This document shows positions 31,829 through 40,310 of a DNA stretch of 40,421 bases, one piece after another. Every line of letters starts with the position of its first letter. The first letter of the stretch is position 1. The translations under genes were made by a program, and so were the position numbers. Source of the DNA: Clostridiales bacterium UBA1248 (GTDB lineage Bacteria > Bacillota > Clostridia > Oscillospirales > CAG-272); assembly GCA_002308615.1 (NCBI GenBank), contig DBWC01000097.1:1-40421 (forward strand), given 5' to 3'. The notes under the pieces were generated by a model that ran no database searches, was not told the DNA's origin, and was given only the letters and a program-made list of their open reading frames with translations.

Positions 31829-33366
31829 ATCAGATCAATATATAATTCTTCTCCGGCGATTTCCGCCTCGCTTGATAAATACGTTTTGTCAAGCGTTTTC
31901 AGTTCTTTATCCTTAAACGCGTATTTTCCGTTTTCTTTTTTCACGTCAAGGCAGTCGTTCAATTTTACCGGCGTATTTGACGCGAGCATCAGAGGCCCGT
32001 CGTATACGCGCGAGCCGTCGTCCCACAGACCGCCGTTATAAATAACGGTGAATTCTTTGCCGTCCGGCGCGTCTATATATACGTAGTGTTCGTCACAGCC
32101 GGAAATATATTCGCTTCTTACGCCGCGAGTCCATGACGGAGCGAAAAGATACAGCCTGCCGCCGCCTTCAAAGCAAATTTTTATGTTTTTGCCGTGCGGG
32201 TAATCCGACGTTATTTTAAGCGTTTTGCCGTTGACTTTCGTTATGACCGATATCGGATTCACGATTACTCCGGTGTCGGTCGCCGCGTACGCCGCAGCCG
32301 CGGCAAGTCCCTCTCCGCCGCGCATCGTACAGCACCAGTACGCCTCGTAGCAGTGCATTTTGAGCACGCCGTTATCGGCGCAGGTGTCGCAGCCGAAGCC
32401 GCCGTTGTTTCTTTGGGCGTGGAATACGCCGTTATACAGTATAAGCTGTGAAAGCTCCGCGTAATGAGGATCGTCCGTAGACGCGAAAAGCTGAGAGCAG
32501 ACCATATACGAGTCTATTATCGCGCACGGCTCCGTCCATTCCGGGCGGTCGAACCAGTTTTTGTTCGCGTAGGTTTTCGTCATCCCGTACAGTTCGTAAA
32601 GATTGAAGATACGCTTTGCCTCGTACAGTAAATTTTCGTCCGACGTCTGCCCGTAACGGCGCAGAACGCCGCGCAGACCCGTCAGCGTCGCGTGCGTCTG
32701 CATTTTGATCTCAACGAAAGGTATGCGGATAAACGCCGTTATCATCTCGTCAAGAAGAGAAGAGAAGGCGCGGTCGCGCTTTTCGTCGGGCATATATTCC
32801 GTCAGAACGGAATACGCCTGCGTCAGTCCGTCAAGCGGGATGTAGGCGCAGCCGGTGTCGGTGGATATTATCCAGTCGCCGTCGGCGGATAAAGTGCTGC
32901 CGCTCATATTTCCGCCGGATCGCTCGGTTAGCGGGTATTTTTCGTATTTTCCCAGAGCGGGTAAAAAAAGTCCGCGCACTATGCCGTCTATCAAAGGCAG
33001 AACAAAATCGTATTTTCTGTATAAATAATACTCGCAAAGCCCGCGCAGAAGCCAGCCGTGACCGGAAAACTGCTGCTCGTTCAGCTTGTTTTCATATACC
33101 GGGCCGAGATAGCCTTTTTCGTTAAAATGAGAGGGAAGCGACGATACTATCTCGTCAAGATACGACGGCTCGCGCCGTGTGACACGGGCTAAAGCGGTAA
33201 GGGCGAGAACGGTTCTTCCCTCCCAGTCACCCGGCCAGCCGCCCTGCTCGATCTTAAATATCAGATCCGGGCGGTATATGGGCGATTCGAGCCGGGCGGA
33301 CAACAGCGCGCACCGCGCGCCGAGCTCGCCTCGGGCAATAACGTCTCCGCAGCTGTTGTATTTCAT
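31825..33366 (-). CDS. GH127-like glycoside hydrolase (DUF1680, beta-L-arabinofuranosidase type)
   Basis: This 513-residue protein resembles family 127 glycosidases, which include beta-L-arabinofuranosidases with a zinc-bound cysteine nucleophile. The signature residues appear to be present: E279 and C281 in TEPCAIIDSY, matching the ExC motif, and the paired C345/C346 in YWCCTMRG. The N-terminal all-alpha barrel region has GGWPGDWEGRTVLAL and QQFSGHGWLLRGLCEYYLY; the C-terminus is beta-rich. No signal peptide is present, so it is probably cytosolic and acts on imported oligosaccharides. The ATG at 33366 is preferred over a TTG at 33372 that overlaps the PHP stop. Substrate is inferred from family only. 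Confidence 0.82.
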   Translation of the reverse strand: MKYNSCGDVIARGELGARCALLSARLESPIYRPDLIFKIEQGGWPGDWEGRTVLALTALARVTRREPSYLDEIVSSLPSHFNEKGYLGPVYENKLNEQQFSGHGWLLRGLCEYYLYRKYDFVLPLIDGIVRGLFLPALGKYEKYPLTERSGGNMSGSTLSADGDWIISTDTGCAYIPLDGLTQAYSVLTEYMPDEKRDRAFSSLLDEMITAFIRIPFVEIKMQTHATLTGLRGVLRRYGQTSDENLLYEAKRIFNLYELYGMTKTYANKNWFDRPEWTEPCAIIDSYMVCSQLFASTDDPHYAELSQLILYNGVFHAQRNNGGFGCDTCADNGVLKMHCYEAYWCCTMRGGEGLAAAAAYAATDTGVIVNPISVITKVNGKTLKITSDYPHGKNIKICFEGGGRLYLFAPSWTRGVRSEYISGCDEHYVYIDAPDGKEFTVIYNGGLWDDGSRVYDGPLMLASNTPVKLNDCLDVKKENGKYAFKDKELKTLDKTYLSSEAEIAGEELYIDLI

Positions 33367-33368
33367 AA

Positions 33369-34166
33369 TCAAAAATCCGTAAGTTTGTCTTCGCCTATGC
33401 CGAGATATTCGGCAAATTCGCGAAGTCTTATGCCGGGCAGAGAAACGGGGCTGTGAACGTCCGAGCCTAAATGGAAGCTGCAGCCGATCTCTTTTGCAAT
33501 TCCGAGCATACGTATATATTCCGGGCAGAAGCCCTTTTCGTTCAAAGGCAGATGGGGATTAAGAGCGGACGAATGTATCTCTATTGATTTATTATGCGCT
33601 TTTGCAAGCTCAAAGCATTCGCCGTATTCTTCGTCTTTTATGCCCGCGAGTATCTCGTTTTCCGTGTCTTTAAAAGAAATGGGGAAGAACGGATGGCAGA
33701 TACCGCATTTTACGGGCAGATCCGTCTTTGCAGCGGCTTTGAAGCGCGATATCAGAACAAAGCGCACGTCCTCCGGCTCTTTAACCGCCGCGGGAATTAT
33801 AAAGTCCTTCATATGAAGATGATTGGCGGTTATGAGCAGATAGTCGAACAGCTTTGCGTGCTCATAAGTTACGGCGGGCTTGCAGTCAGCGGTGAACTCC
33901 ACCTCCGCGCCGATCAGTACGCGCGCGCCGTGGGTGTCCGCGGTTTTCAATTCTTCTCTTATTGCCAGAACGTGCGGCACGTTCTGCGGAGCGTACCACG
34001 GGCTCGCGCCGGACACGTCGCTGTCCCAGAGGTGATTTGAAACGCCGAGCACGCGAACGCCGTCCGGTCCCCGGCACAATCCGTCAAGCAGCGCCTGAAG
34101 CGTGTTGTCCGGCGCGCCGCAGGACGAAATGTTGGTATGCGTGTGAAAATCCGATCTTATATCCAT
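33369..34166 (-). CDS. PHP domain phosphoesterase
   Basis: This is a 265-residue metal-dependent phosphoesterase of the PHP family. Metal-binding motifs are in order: DFHTHTNISSCG (residues 6-17), SNHLWDSD near 42, GAEVEFTAD near 85, CHPFFP near 158, EIHSSAL and FHLGSDVHSP near 235. Members include histidinol phosphatases, nucleotide and sugar phosphatases. No histidine-synthesis gene is nearby. Its stop lies next to the GH127-like start, so a role in sugar phosphate handling is likely but inferred. A promoter lies upstream of the ATG at 34166. Confidence 0.88.
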   Translation of the reverse strand: MDIRSDFHTHTNISSCGAPDNTLQALLDGLCRGPDGVRVLGVSNHLWDSDVSGASPWYAPQNVPHVLAIREELKTADTHGARVLIGAEVEFTADCKPAVTYEHAKLFDYLLITANHLHMKDFIIPAAVKEPEDVRFVLISRFKAAAKTDLPVKCGICHPFFPISFKDTENEILAGIKDEEYGECFELAKAHNKSIEIHSSALNPHLPLNEKGFCPEYIRMLGIAKEIGCSFHLGSDVHSPVSLPGIRLREFAEYLGIGEDKLTDF

Positions 34167-34197
34167 GGCAGTATATTCTTTTCTTTCTTTTTTTGTT

Positions 34198-34226
34198 ATT
34201 TTATCATATAATTCCGGTTTTGTAAA
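34198..34226 (-). promoter_or_regulatory. Probable SigA promoter of the PHP-GH127-SDR-lipoprotein operon
   Basis: On the minus strand TTTACA (34226-34221) and TAAAAT (34203-34198) are 17 bases apart, about 32 bases upstream of the PHP start codon. Confidence 0.6.
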
Positions 34227-34254
34227 GAGAAAAACGGAAAATTAAAAATAAGAA

Positions 34255-34283
34255 TTCGGTAAGTGGCGCCGCCACTTACCGAA
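34255..34283 (-). terminator. Terminator after the sigma/anti-sigma operon
   Basis: A perfect 13-bp stem (TTCGGTAAGTGGC / GCCACTTACCGAA) with a three-base loop has A+T-rich flanks on both sides. It lies 27 bases past the anti-sigma stop codon. Confidence 0.8.
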
Positions 34284-34309
34284 ACCTTAATTCTGATTTT
34301 TTCATTTCT

Positions 34310-36724
34310 TTATTTACCTAACAATACCTCTGTTAAAAACGTTCCGCCGGTGAGCTGTATATATCTGCTTTCATTCGTATATTCAAACTCAAACGTGTAC
34401 GTTACGTTCTTTTTTTCTCCGTTTTCTTGCCGTATGAAGTCAAGCGAGCAGGTCATACTGTCGCCGTCTTTTGATATGACTTTGAGGTTGTTGAGAATAT
34501 TATAGACCGAAAGTTCATTTTTTTCGCATAACAAGGGAACGTCCGTATATCTTACGAGCGAAGGTATAATGTAAATATACCTGCCTAAATCTGCGGTAAA
34601 CGTATATATGGCTTTTGCGTTTTCAAATACCGCCGTTACGTTATCTTCGTCGAGATAATCGTCCCAATGCAGTTCATCGACCAGCGTCCAACAGCTGTAT
34701 GACGGAAAAACGTCCGATTTGTAATAATCACGCACGTCATACGGAATATCTTCTATGCTGTTGTACTCCGTTACGGAATAAGGCGGCTGCTCAATATTGC
34801 CGTTGTACCAGACCGAATGCATAAGAAGTATACTGTGCAGCACGTCCGCGGCGGCGGTTTTTATATCATCCTTCATATATCTGTCTATGAAAGTGCCGCC
34901 GATGATGCGCAGAGCTCCGTTATCCTCAACCACGTTTATCGTGAATTCCGTTATTTCATAAGCCATATGCCCGCCCTTCTGCACGTCAAAGGCTATGACG
35001 GTATAACCGTCCTTTTCTTCAACTATGTGCGCGGTGCGCGTGTGTATTTCCGTAAACCACATTCCGATATAACCGTCTTCGGGCGTGTATACGGTGCCGT
35101 TGTTTATAATGAAATTCTTTGATTCTCTGATGAAACCGCGCACAAGCTCTTCCGGTAAAAACGTACTGAAATGATCGTACCATTCGTCTATCGTTTTAAG
35201 TCCCTGTTTCTGCGTTATCATCATCGGATAATCTGTTCCATAACCTTTACGTGACCAGTATTTTTCGATTTTTTCCTTAAGTCCGTCCGGATATGTGTTT
35301 GATTTTATTCCCTCATGCTGATATTCATTTGAATAGAAATATTCCGAAGTATCGTCAAAGGAGCCCACGCCGTACGTAACAGCCTGATAAAGCACATTCA
35401 GCTCTTCTAAAAGCGGGCGCGATCTGTACGCGATATCGAACGGCTCCGGCTTATATCCGTCAAAGCCGAGAGCGGACAGCAGCACGTACGTGCCCGGGAA
35501 ATCATGCTCCGTTTCTTCTCTGTAAAGCGTTTCCGCCTTTTTCTTTGCCGCGTCGGCGTATTTTTCTATTATGGGTTCAACTATATCCGGATGATACATG
35601 AAGCCGTTTGAGCCGCCGGAGATATAGCTTGAATCTCCGTACCTGTAAAACGTGATCACAAGATCATAGCCGACAAGATCCGTCATTTCCCATCTGCCGA
35701 CAGCGCAGAATACAAGCCAGCTCATAAAGACGCGGCGCGTCCGATCCGGTTCCGTAAAATAGTTTTTTGCACAGTATTCTATCGTCTCGTTTTTGCGTTC
35801 TTTCACCAGGTTGTCAAATACTTCCGTCGTATAAACCTCGATAAGTCTGTCTATGCACTCTCCCACGCTGTTTCTGTTCGGATCGAAGCGGTATGATTCA
35901 TAGCCGACAAGAGAAACGAATCTGCAGACCGTGGGCAGCTCCTTCAAAGCGTCCTCTTTTACGGTTTTTTTCACGTACATCTGCGCTTTTGACTTGAAAG
36001 AGGAGAGCCAAGTGCTGTGAGCGTCCGTTTTTAGCTCCGTTCTGTCCGGAAAGTACTGCTGCGGAAAGCTCTCGCACGCGCTTACCTCGTCCTTGAGCGT
36101 CTCCGACACGAAAACGCTTATGACCGCTTTTACTTTCGTATCTTTCTCGCCGTTGAAATAGCGCTTTACGAGGTGATCGAACGCGACTTCGCCGTATTCG
36201 TGCAAAAGATCCCAGCGCTTATCGGAATTGTCGCCAGACGCGATAGCTTCTACAAGCACGTCTATCCAGTCCTCATCCGTTTTCCGCGTATATTCCGTTT
36301 CCGTCTCATACGCTTCAGATCCATCCGTTTCCGTGATCGCCGTCGTCTCCTTTGCGGGTTTTTCGGTCACCGCGGATCTTTGCGTCACGAAGTCCGTCGT
36401 TGTCGCGTCCGTCGCCGAGACGTCGGCGATCTCCGTTCCGGTTTGCTCCGGCTTTCCGAAAATACTGCCGAAAAACGCTGCCATAGGCTCTCTTATCGGT
36501 TTTAAAGCCATTGAAACGCCGAACAGCAGGACTATCACGGCGGCGACGGTCAGACCTTTGAAAAGACCGGATGAGAAAAATCTGCCCTTTTCCGTTTTTG
36601 CGTATAGACCGTTTATGAAATTCTTATGACCGTCAGACGGTATCCACCGCACGTTCTGCACGTCCTCATAATCTCGTTTCGCCGCCTCGGTCAGAACGTC
36701 TTTTATATCATATTCACGACTCAT
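34310..36724 (-). CDS. Large single-pass anti-sigma-like membrane protein
   Basis: This is an 804-residue protein whose start overlaps the end of the ECF sigma gene by 11 bases. Residues 1-50 form a short cytosolic region (YDIKDVLTEAAKRDYEDVQN) without the zinc-binding motif of classic anti-sigma factors; one helix follows (about 54-72). The remaining 730 residues are predicted to be outside the membrane: a Thr/Glu-rich stalk, then a mixed region, then two related modules at about 500-615 and 660-804, each ending in a similar strand (RIIGGTFIDRYM and IQLTGGTFLTEVL). Sequence near 250 (LVGYESYRFDP) and near 420 (LGFDGYKPEP) also look duplicated. The anti-sigma role is inferred from position and topology; the ligand is unknown. 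Confidence 0.78.
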   Translation of the reverse strand: MSREYDIKDVLTEAAKRDYEDVQNVRWIPSDGHKNFINGLYAKTEKGRFFSSGLFKGLTVAAVIVLLFGVSMALKPIREPMAAFFGSIFGKPEQTGTEIADVSATDATTTDFVTQRSAVTEKPAKETTAITETDGSEAYETETEYTRKTDEDWIDVLVEAIASGDNSDKRWDLLHEYGEVAFDHLVKRYFNGEKDTKVKAVISVFVSETLKDEVSACESFPQQYFPDRTELKTDAHSTWLSSFKSKAQMYVKKTVKEDALKELPTVCRFVSLVGYESYRFDPNRNSVGECIDRLIEVYTTEVFDNLVKERKNETIEYCAKNYFTEPDRTRRVFMSWLVFCAVGRWEMTDLVGYDLVITFYRYGDSSYISGGSNGFMYHPDIVEPIIEKYADAAKKKAETLYREETEHDFPGTYVLLSALGFDGYKPEPFDIAYRSRPLLEELNVLYQAVTYGVGSFDDTSEYFYSNEYQHEGIKSNTYPDGLKEKIEKYWSRKGYGTDYPMMITQKQGLKTIDEWYDHFSTFLPEELVRGFIRESKNFIINNGTVYTPEDGYIGMWFTEIHTRTAHIVEEKDGYTVIAFDVQKGGHMAYEITEFTINVVEDNGALRIIGGTFIDRYMKDDIKTAAADVLHSILLMHSVWYNGNIEQPPYSVTEYNSIEDIPYDVRDYYKSDVFPSYSCWTLVDELHWDDYLDEDNVTAVFENAKAIYTFTADLGRYIYIIPSLVRYTDVPLLCEKNELSVYNILNNLKVISKDGDSMTCSLDFIRQENGEKKNVTYTFEFEYTNESRYIQLTGGTFLTEVLLGK

Positions 36725-37253
36725 AGCCAGCCTCCTTCAACGTTTTTCTGAGCATCGCAAGTCCGCGAGATATCTGCGACCGTACTGTCGCCTCGCTTCT
36801 TCCGAGCTGTGACGCGACTTCTTTTGCGGAAAAATCCATGACGTACCGCAAATACAGCGGCGCGCGGTATTTTTCGTCCATTTCGCGCATCGCCGTCACC
36901 GCAAGCTCGAATTCCGCGCCCTCCGCGACCTTTACCGTAAAATCGGCGCTGTCGGAAAGCTCCGGCAGCTCGTCCTCCGGCACATCGTCGTGACGCTTGC
37001 GTATGATGTTATACGCCTCGTTTGTCGCTATGGCAAGCACGTAGCCGCGCAGCGCATCCTCATCCTTCCCGTCAAGCTCGCGCAGTTTTTTTGCGATCTT
37101 AAGGAAAGAATTCTGTGCCGCGTCCTCCGCGTCGCTTTGGTTTTTAAGTATATGAAAAGCCGCGGAATACATCTTTTTGCCGTATTTATCGTATATGGAT
37201 CCGAGTATTTGTCTGTCGCTTTGCGGCAAAGCTTCCGTAAAGAGCAAAAGCAT
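36714..37253 (-). CDS. ECF-type sigma-70 family RNA polymerase sigma factor
   Basis: This is a 179-residue alternative sigma factor of the extracytoplasmic function type, with region 2 at about 15-85 (ILGSIYDKYGKKMYSAAFHI, DAEDAAQNSFLKI, YVLAIATNEAYNIIRKR) and region 4 at about 112-172 (MREMDEKYRAPLYLRYVMDF, EVASQLGRSEATVRSQI). There is an acidic linker between them. AAAGGA precedes the ATG at 37253. Its 3' end overlaps the anti-sigma gene by 11 bases. A sequence matching an ECF promoter lies just upstream, consistent with autoregulation. Confidence 0.93.
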   Translation of the reverse strand: MLLLFTEALPQSDRQILGSIYDKYGKKMYSAAFHILKNQSDAEDAAQNSFLKIAKKLRELDGKDEDALRGYVLAIATNEAYNIIRKRHDDVPEDELPELSDSADFTVKVAEGAEFELAVTAMREMDEKYRAPLYLRYVMDFSAKEVASQLGRSEATVRSQISRGLAMLRKTLKEAGYES

Positions 37254-37289
37254 CGTGACCGTCCTTTCTTTTCCGTCGTTCTGTTTATA

Positions 37290-37314
37290 AGACGTTATGA
37301 GACCGCGTTTTGTT
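37290..37314 (-). promoter_or_regulatory. Candidate ECF-type autoregulatory promoter
   Basis: On the minus strand AAC (37314-37312, in GCAACA) is followed after 17 bases by CGTCT (37294-37290). AAC at -35 and CGT at -10 with a 16-17 base gap is the common ECF promoter pattern. It lies 37 bases upstream of the sigma start codon. Confidence 0.5.
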
Positions 37315-37342
37315 GCGTTTATTTTGTAAACAAACGGTAAAT

Positions 37343-37372
37343 AAAACGCCGCCGTTAAGGCGGCGCCGTTTT
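37343..37372 (-). terminator. Terminator after lplA
   Basis: On the minus strand GCCGCC pairs with GGCGGC around the loop TTAAC, followed by GTTTTATTT. It starts at the lplA stop codon and would separate lplA from the sigma operon. Confidence 0.75.
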
Positions 37373-38330
37373 ACTGCATGAAAAGATCCGCTATCTGATC
37401 GGGGGTCGAGCCGGAAATACAGCCGTCAGCGCCGGAGCAGGCGGCGCACAGCTCGCCGTAAGACAAGCGTATTCCGACGAGCCTTTCTTCAAGCTCTTTT
37501 GTCGGAAGCCTGCCGAAATAATCGCCTGAAATCTTAACTTCCGTCAAGATCCCGTTTTCCGCGGTGTACGACACCTCGACAGTACCGAAGGGATAACGCT
37601 TTTTCGCCGTTTTCGCGTACTGCTTCGATACGCCGTAATTCCATTCCCAGCTCCCGTATTTTTCGTCCTTCAGCTTGTTTATGCCCTTTATCTGTTCTTC
37701 GCTGAAATACGACGCACCGGGCGCGATCTCTTTGATAAGATAATCGAAAAATCCGGTAACGTCAAGGTCCGGCAGATATTCTTTTAAGTTGCAGACGCGG
37801 GATCTTACGCTTTTTATGCCCTTGCTCTGCATTTTTTCCGGATCCACGCGCAAAGCTCCCTCAACGTCGGAAATATCCGCGGAGAATAAAAGCGTGCCGT
37901 GGTGCATGGACTTGCCGTTATATACGCAGGCGGCGTTGCCGGAGAACTTGCGGCCGTCTACCGTCATATCGTTTCTGCCGGACAGCTCAGCCGGGACGCC
38001 GAGCTTTTGCAGCGCCTTGACGACCGGAGCGCAGAAATGCGAGAAATCGAGCAGGTCGCTGTCGCTTTTCGGCGATATGAACGTAAAGTTCACGTTTCCG
38101 AGATCGTGGAACACCGCGCCGCCGCCGGTCAGACGGCGCACGACGGCGATATTATGCTCTTTTACGTAAGCGCGGTCTATCTCCGCATAAGCGTTCTGAT
38201 TGCGGCCGATTATCACGGCTTTGTCGTTGCGCCAGAGCATGAATATCAGCCCGTCCTCCGTGTCGAGCAGATACTGCTCCGCGGCTAAATTGAAATAAGG
38301 ATCAATACTGTTATTGATATATGCTTTCAT
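37371..38330 (-). CDS. lplA: Lipoate-protein ligase LplA
   Basis: LplA attaches free lipoate to lipoyl domains such as those of 2-oxoacid dehydrogenases or GcvH, using ATP. The 319-residue product shows RRLTGGGAVFHDLGNVNF near residue 65-82, the lipoyl-AMP binding loop, SGNAACVYNGKSMHHGTLLF near residue 125-145, and a C-terminal accessory domain of about 80 residues. No Shine-Dalgarno is visible before the ATG at 38330. The gene begins only nine bases after the stop of the dockerin/LRR gene, so it may be expressed by read-through from that gene's strong promoter. No lipoyl-domain enzyme is nearby. Confidence 0.92.
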   Translation of the reverse strand: MKAYINNSIDPYFNLAAEQYLLDTEDGLIFMLWRNDKAVIIGRNQNAYAEIDRAYVKEHNIAVVRRLTGGGAVFHDLGNVNFTFISPKSDSDLLDFSHFCAPVVKALQKLGVPAELSGRNDMTVDGRKFSGNAACVYNGKSMHHGTLLFSADISDVEGALRVDPEKMQSKGIKSVRSRVCNLKEYLPDLDVTGFFDYLIKEIAPGASYFSEEQIKGINKLKDEKYGSWEWNYGVSKQYAKTAKKRYPFGTVEVSYTAENGILTEVKISGDYFGRLPTKELEERLVGIRLSYGELCAACSGADGCISGSTPDQIADLFMQ

Positions 38331-38339
38331 TTTTTATCA

Positions 38340-40229
38340 TTATTTTGCGCTCACCGCTCGGAACAGCGCGACAACATCTTTATTGTCTATAAATCCGTCA
38401 CCGTTTACGTCCGCGGCTGCTTCAACGTAATTTTCAGAAGGAGTACCGCTTACCGCGCGGAACAGAACGACAACGTCTTTGTTGTCAATAACACCGTCTC
38501 CGTTCACGTCGCCGGGCATTACGGGTTGATCAAGCGTCTGCTCGTATTTCCATATTGCGTTCAGGATCGGTCCGTTGCCCTCGTAGACGGTTACAAAATC
38601 GTGCCAATCCTGTTCGGTACCGTTGTAATACACCGTTTCAATACCCTTGCAGTCAGCGAACGCGTACGCGCCGATCTCCGCCGTCATACTGCCGAATGAT
38701 ACTTCTTTTATGCCCGTGCAGCCGGAAAACGCCGACTCGCCTATGTCGACCACGCCGTCCGAAAACGCGACTGTTTCAAGAGAGACGCAGTCCTTGAACG
38801 CGTATTTGCCTATTTCCGACAAGTTCAGACCGAATGTAAAGTATGTGAGATTTTTGCAGCCGGAAAACGCGTAATTTCCTATCTTTTCCATACGGTTTCC
38901 TGTTTTTACGTTCGTAAGTGCGCGACACTCTGAAAAAGCGCATTTGCCTATGCTTATAACGCTGTCCGGCAGCGTTACGGATTCAAGATGATCGCAATAG
39001 TAAAACGCGTATTCACCGATCGTTTTCAATCCTTCGGCGGGATAAAAGTTTGTAATACCGTAGCAAAACTTGAACGCATTATCGCCGATCTCGGTGACGT
39101 TTTTCGGTATGGAAATGTTTTCAAGAACAGTACATGAATCAAAAGCGCCTTTACCTATGGATCTTACGCCCTTGCCTAACTTGACGGTTTTAAGCTTTCT
39201 GCAAAAGTAAAACGCGTAATTTCCTATCGTTTCAACGCTGTCCGGTATCGTTATTTCCGTGAGGTAACAATGGGCAAACGCACCGTCTCCGACGACCGAT
39301 ACGCCGTTTTTTATCGTGACGCTTTCCAGTCCGCAACGAGAGAACGCGTCTTCACCCATGATCTTGACGCCGCCGTTCAGCGTAAGCGTCTTAAGACTGC
39401 GGCAGCCCCAGAACGCTTCTTCTCCTATCTCGCTCACTCTTGCCGGGACAGATACGCTTTCAAGCGCCGTGCAGTATTCGAACGCGTAGTTTCCGATTTT
39501 TCTTAAGCTTTCCGGAAACGTTATACTGCTTAATTCTTCATTGAATTCAAATGCGGATTCCTCAATTTCTTCAAGCGGATACTGTACGCCGTTATACGAG
39601 ACCGACGCGGGCAGCGCCACCGAAGTTGTTCCGTCTTTACAGCCCGCGACGGCGCTGTAACCGAGATCAACGTAGATACGGTACGTCACGCTGCCGACTT
39701 TTTTATCTACCGTCAGAATATCGTCGCCGTACGTCCACGTTGCGCCTGATAACGCGTCGTTGCCCGATTCCACGTTTACGGCGCTCCATTTTGTCACCGT
39801 GCCGTCGTAGTTGACGTTTTTGATCGCGGCGCAGTTATAAAAGGCGTTTTTGCCGATCTTCGTCAGATTTTTTGACAGCGTAACGGTTTTTAGCCGTGTG
39901 CAGCCGTTAAACGCGCCTTCTTCTATCTTCTCCACGTTTTTCGCCATCTCGAGCTCGGTAATATTTTCACATGACGCAAACGCGTTTTTGCCGATTATCT
40001 TCACGGGATAAAGCGCTTCTTCGTATTCTACGGTATACGGCACCCTGATCCTTCCGGACGCCTCCGTCCTGCAGCTTGTAAGGATTGCGTATCCGCCTTC
40101 AAGATATACGTTGTAAGTAAGATATTCGGTCGATTTTTCGACGGGCGTTTCCGCTGCCGATACGTTCACGGCGAATAAAACGGAAACGAACATGACCGCG
40201 GTAAGTATAATGGAAACAAGCCTTTTCAT
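38340..40229 (-). CDS. Secreted BspA-type leucine-rich-repeat protein with C-terminal dockerin
   Basis: This is a 629-residue secreted protein. A signal peptide (about 1-25) is followed by many LRR_5/BspA-type repeats of about 23 residues with the pattern IGxYAFxxCxxLxxVxxP. Two related head modules, around residues 33-70 and 175-225, each start with a short beta-rich segment (LTYNVYLEGGYAIL and VTYRIYVDLGYSAV). Residues 573-629 form a type I dockerin with two calcium-binding loops (DVNGDGVIDNKDVV and DVNGDGFIDNKDVV), the module that docks onto cohesins of cellulosome-like assemblies. AAAGGAG precedes the ATG by ten bases and a consensus promoter lies upstream. The binding partner and ligand are unknown. 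Confidence 0.93.
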   Translation of the reverse strand: MKRLVSIILTAVMFVSVLFAVNVSAAETPVEKSTEYLTYNVYLEGGYAILTSCRTEASGRIRVPYTVEYEEALYPVKIIGKNAFASCENITELEMAKNVEKIEEGAFNGCTRLKTVTLSKNLTKIGKNAFYNCAAIKNVNYDGTVTKWSAVNVESGNDALSGATWTYGDDILTVDKKVGSVTYRIYVDLGYSAVAGCKDGTTSVALPASVSYNGVQYPLEEIEESAFEFNEELSSITFPESLRKIGNYAFEYCTALESVSVPARVSEIGEEAFWGCRSLKTLTLNGGVKIMGEDAFSRCGLESVTIKNGVSVVGDGAFAHCYLTEITIPDSVETIGNYAFYFCRKLKTVKLGKGVRSIGKGAFDSCTVLENISIPKNVTEIGDNAFKFCYGITNFYPAEGLKTIGEYAFYYCDHLESVTLPDSVISIGKCAFSECRALTNVKTGNRMEKIGNYAFSGCKNLTYFTFGLNLSEIGKYAFKDCVSLETVAFSDGVVDIGESAFSGCTGIKEVSFGSMTAEIGAYAFADCKGIETVYYNGTEQDWHDFVTVYEGNGPILNAIWKYEQTLDQPVMPGDVNGDGVIDNKDVVVLFRAVSGTPSENYVEAAADVNGDGFIDNKDVVALFRAVSAK

Positions 40230-40263
40230 GCGCGTTAACTCCTTTAACGGTTAATGATGATTT

Positions 40264-40292
40264 ATTATATCATAATATTTTGAAAGTGTCAA
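40264..40292 (-). promoter_or_regulatory. Consensus SigA promoter of the dockerin/LRR gene
   Basis: On the minus strand TTGACA (40292-40287) and TATAAT (40269-40264) are both perfect with a 17-base spacer, 35 bases upstream of the start codon. The neighbouring terminal C-rich repeat lies just upstream of this promoter. Confidence 0.8.
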
Positions 40293-40310
40293 GACGTGTT
40301 GTATAGAATG

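Noticed and set aside
36173..36629. Plus-strand open frames opposite the anti-sigma gene
   Set aside because: Low-complexity arginine/serine/valine-rich translations with no start signals; shadows of the real gene.
40230..40310. ECF-like CGTCT near 40295 upstream of the dockerin gene
   Set aside because: A perfect SigA promoter explains expression; no AAC box at the right spacing was seen.
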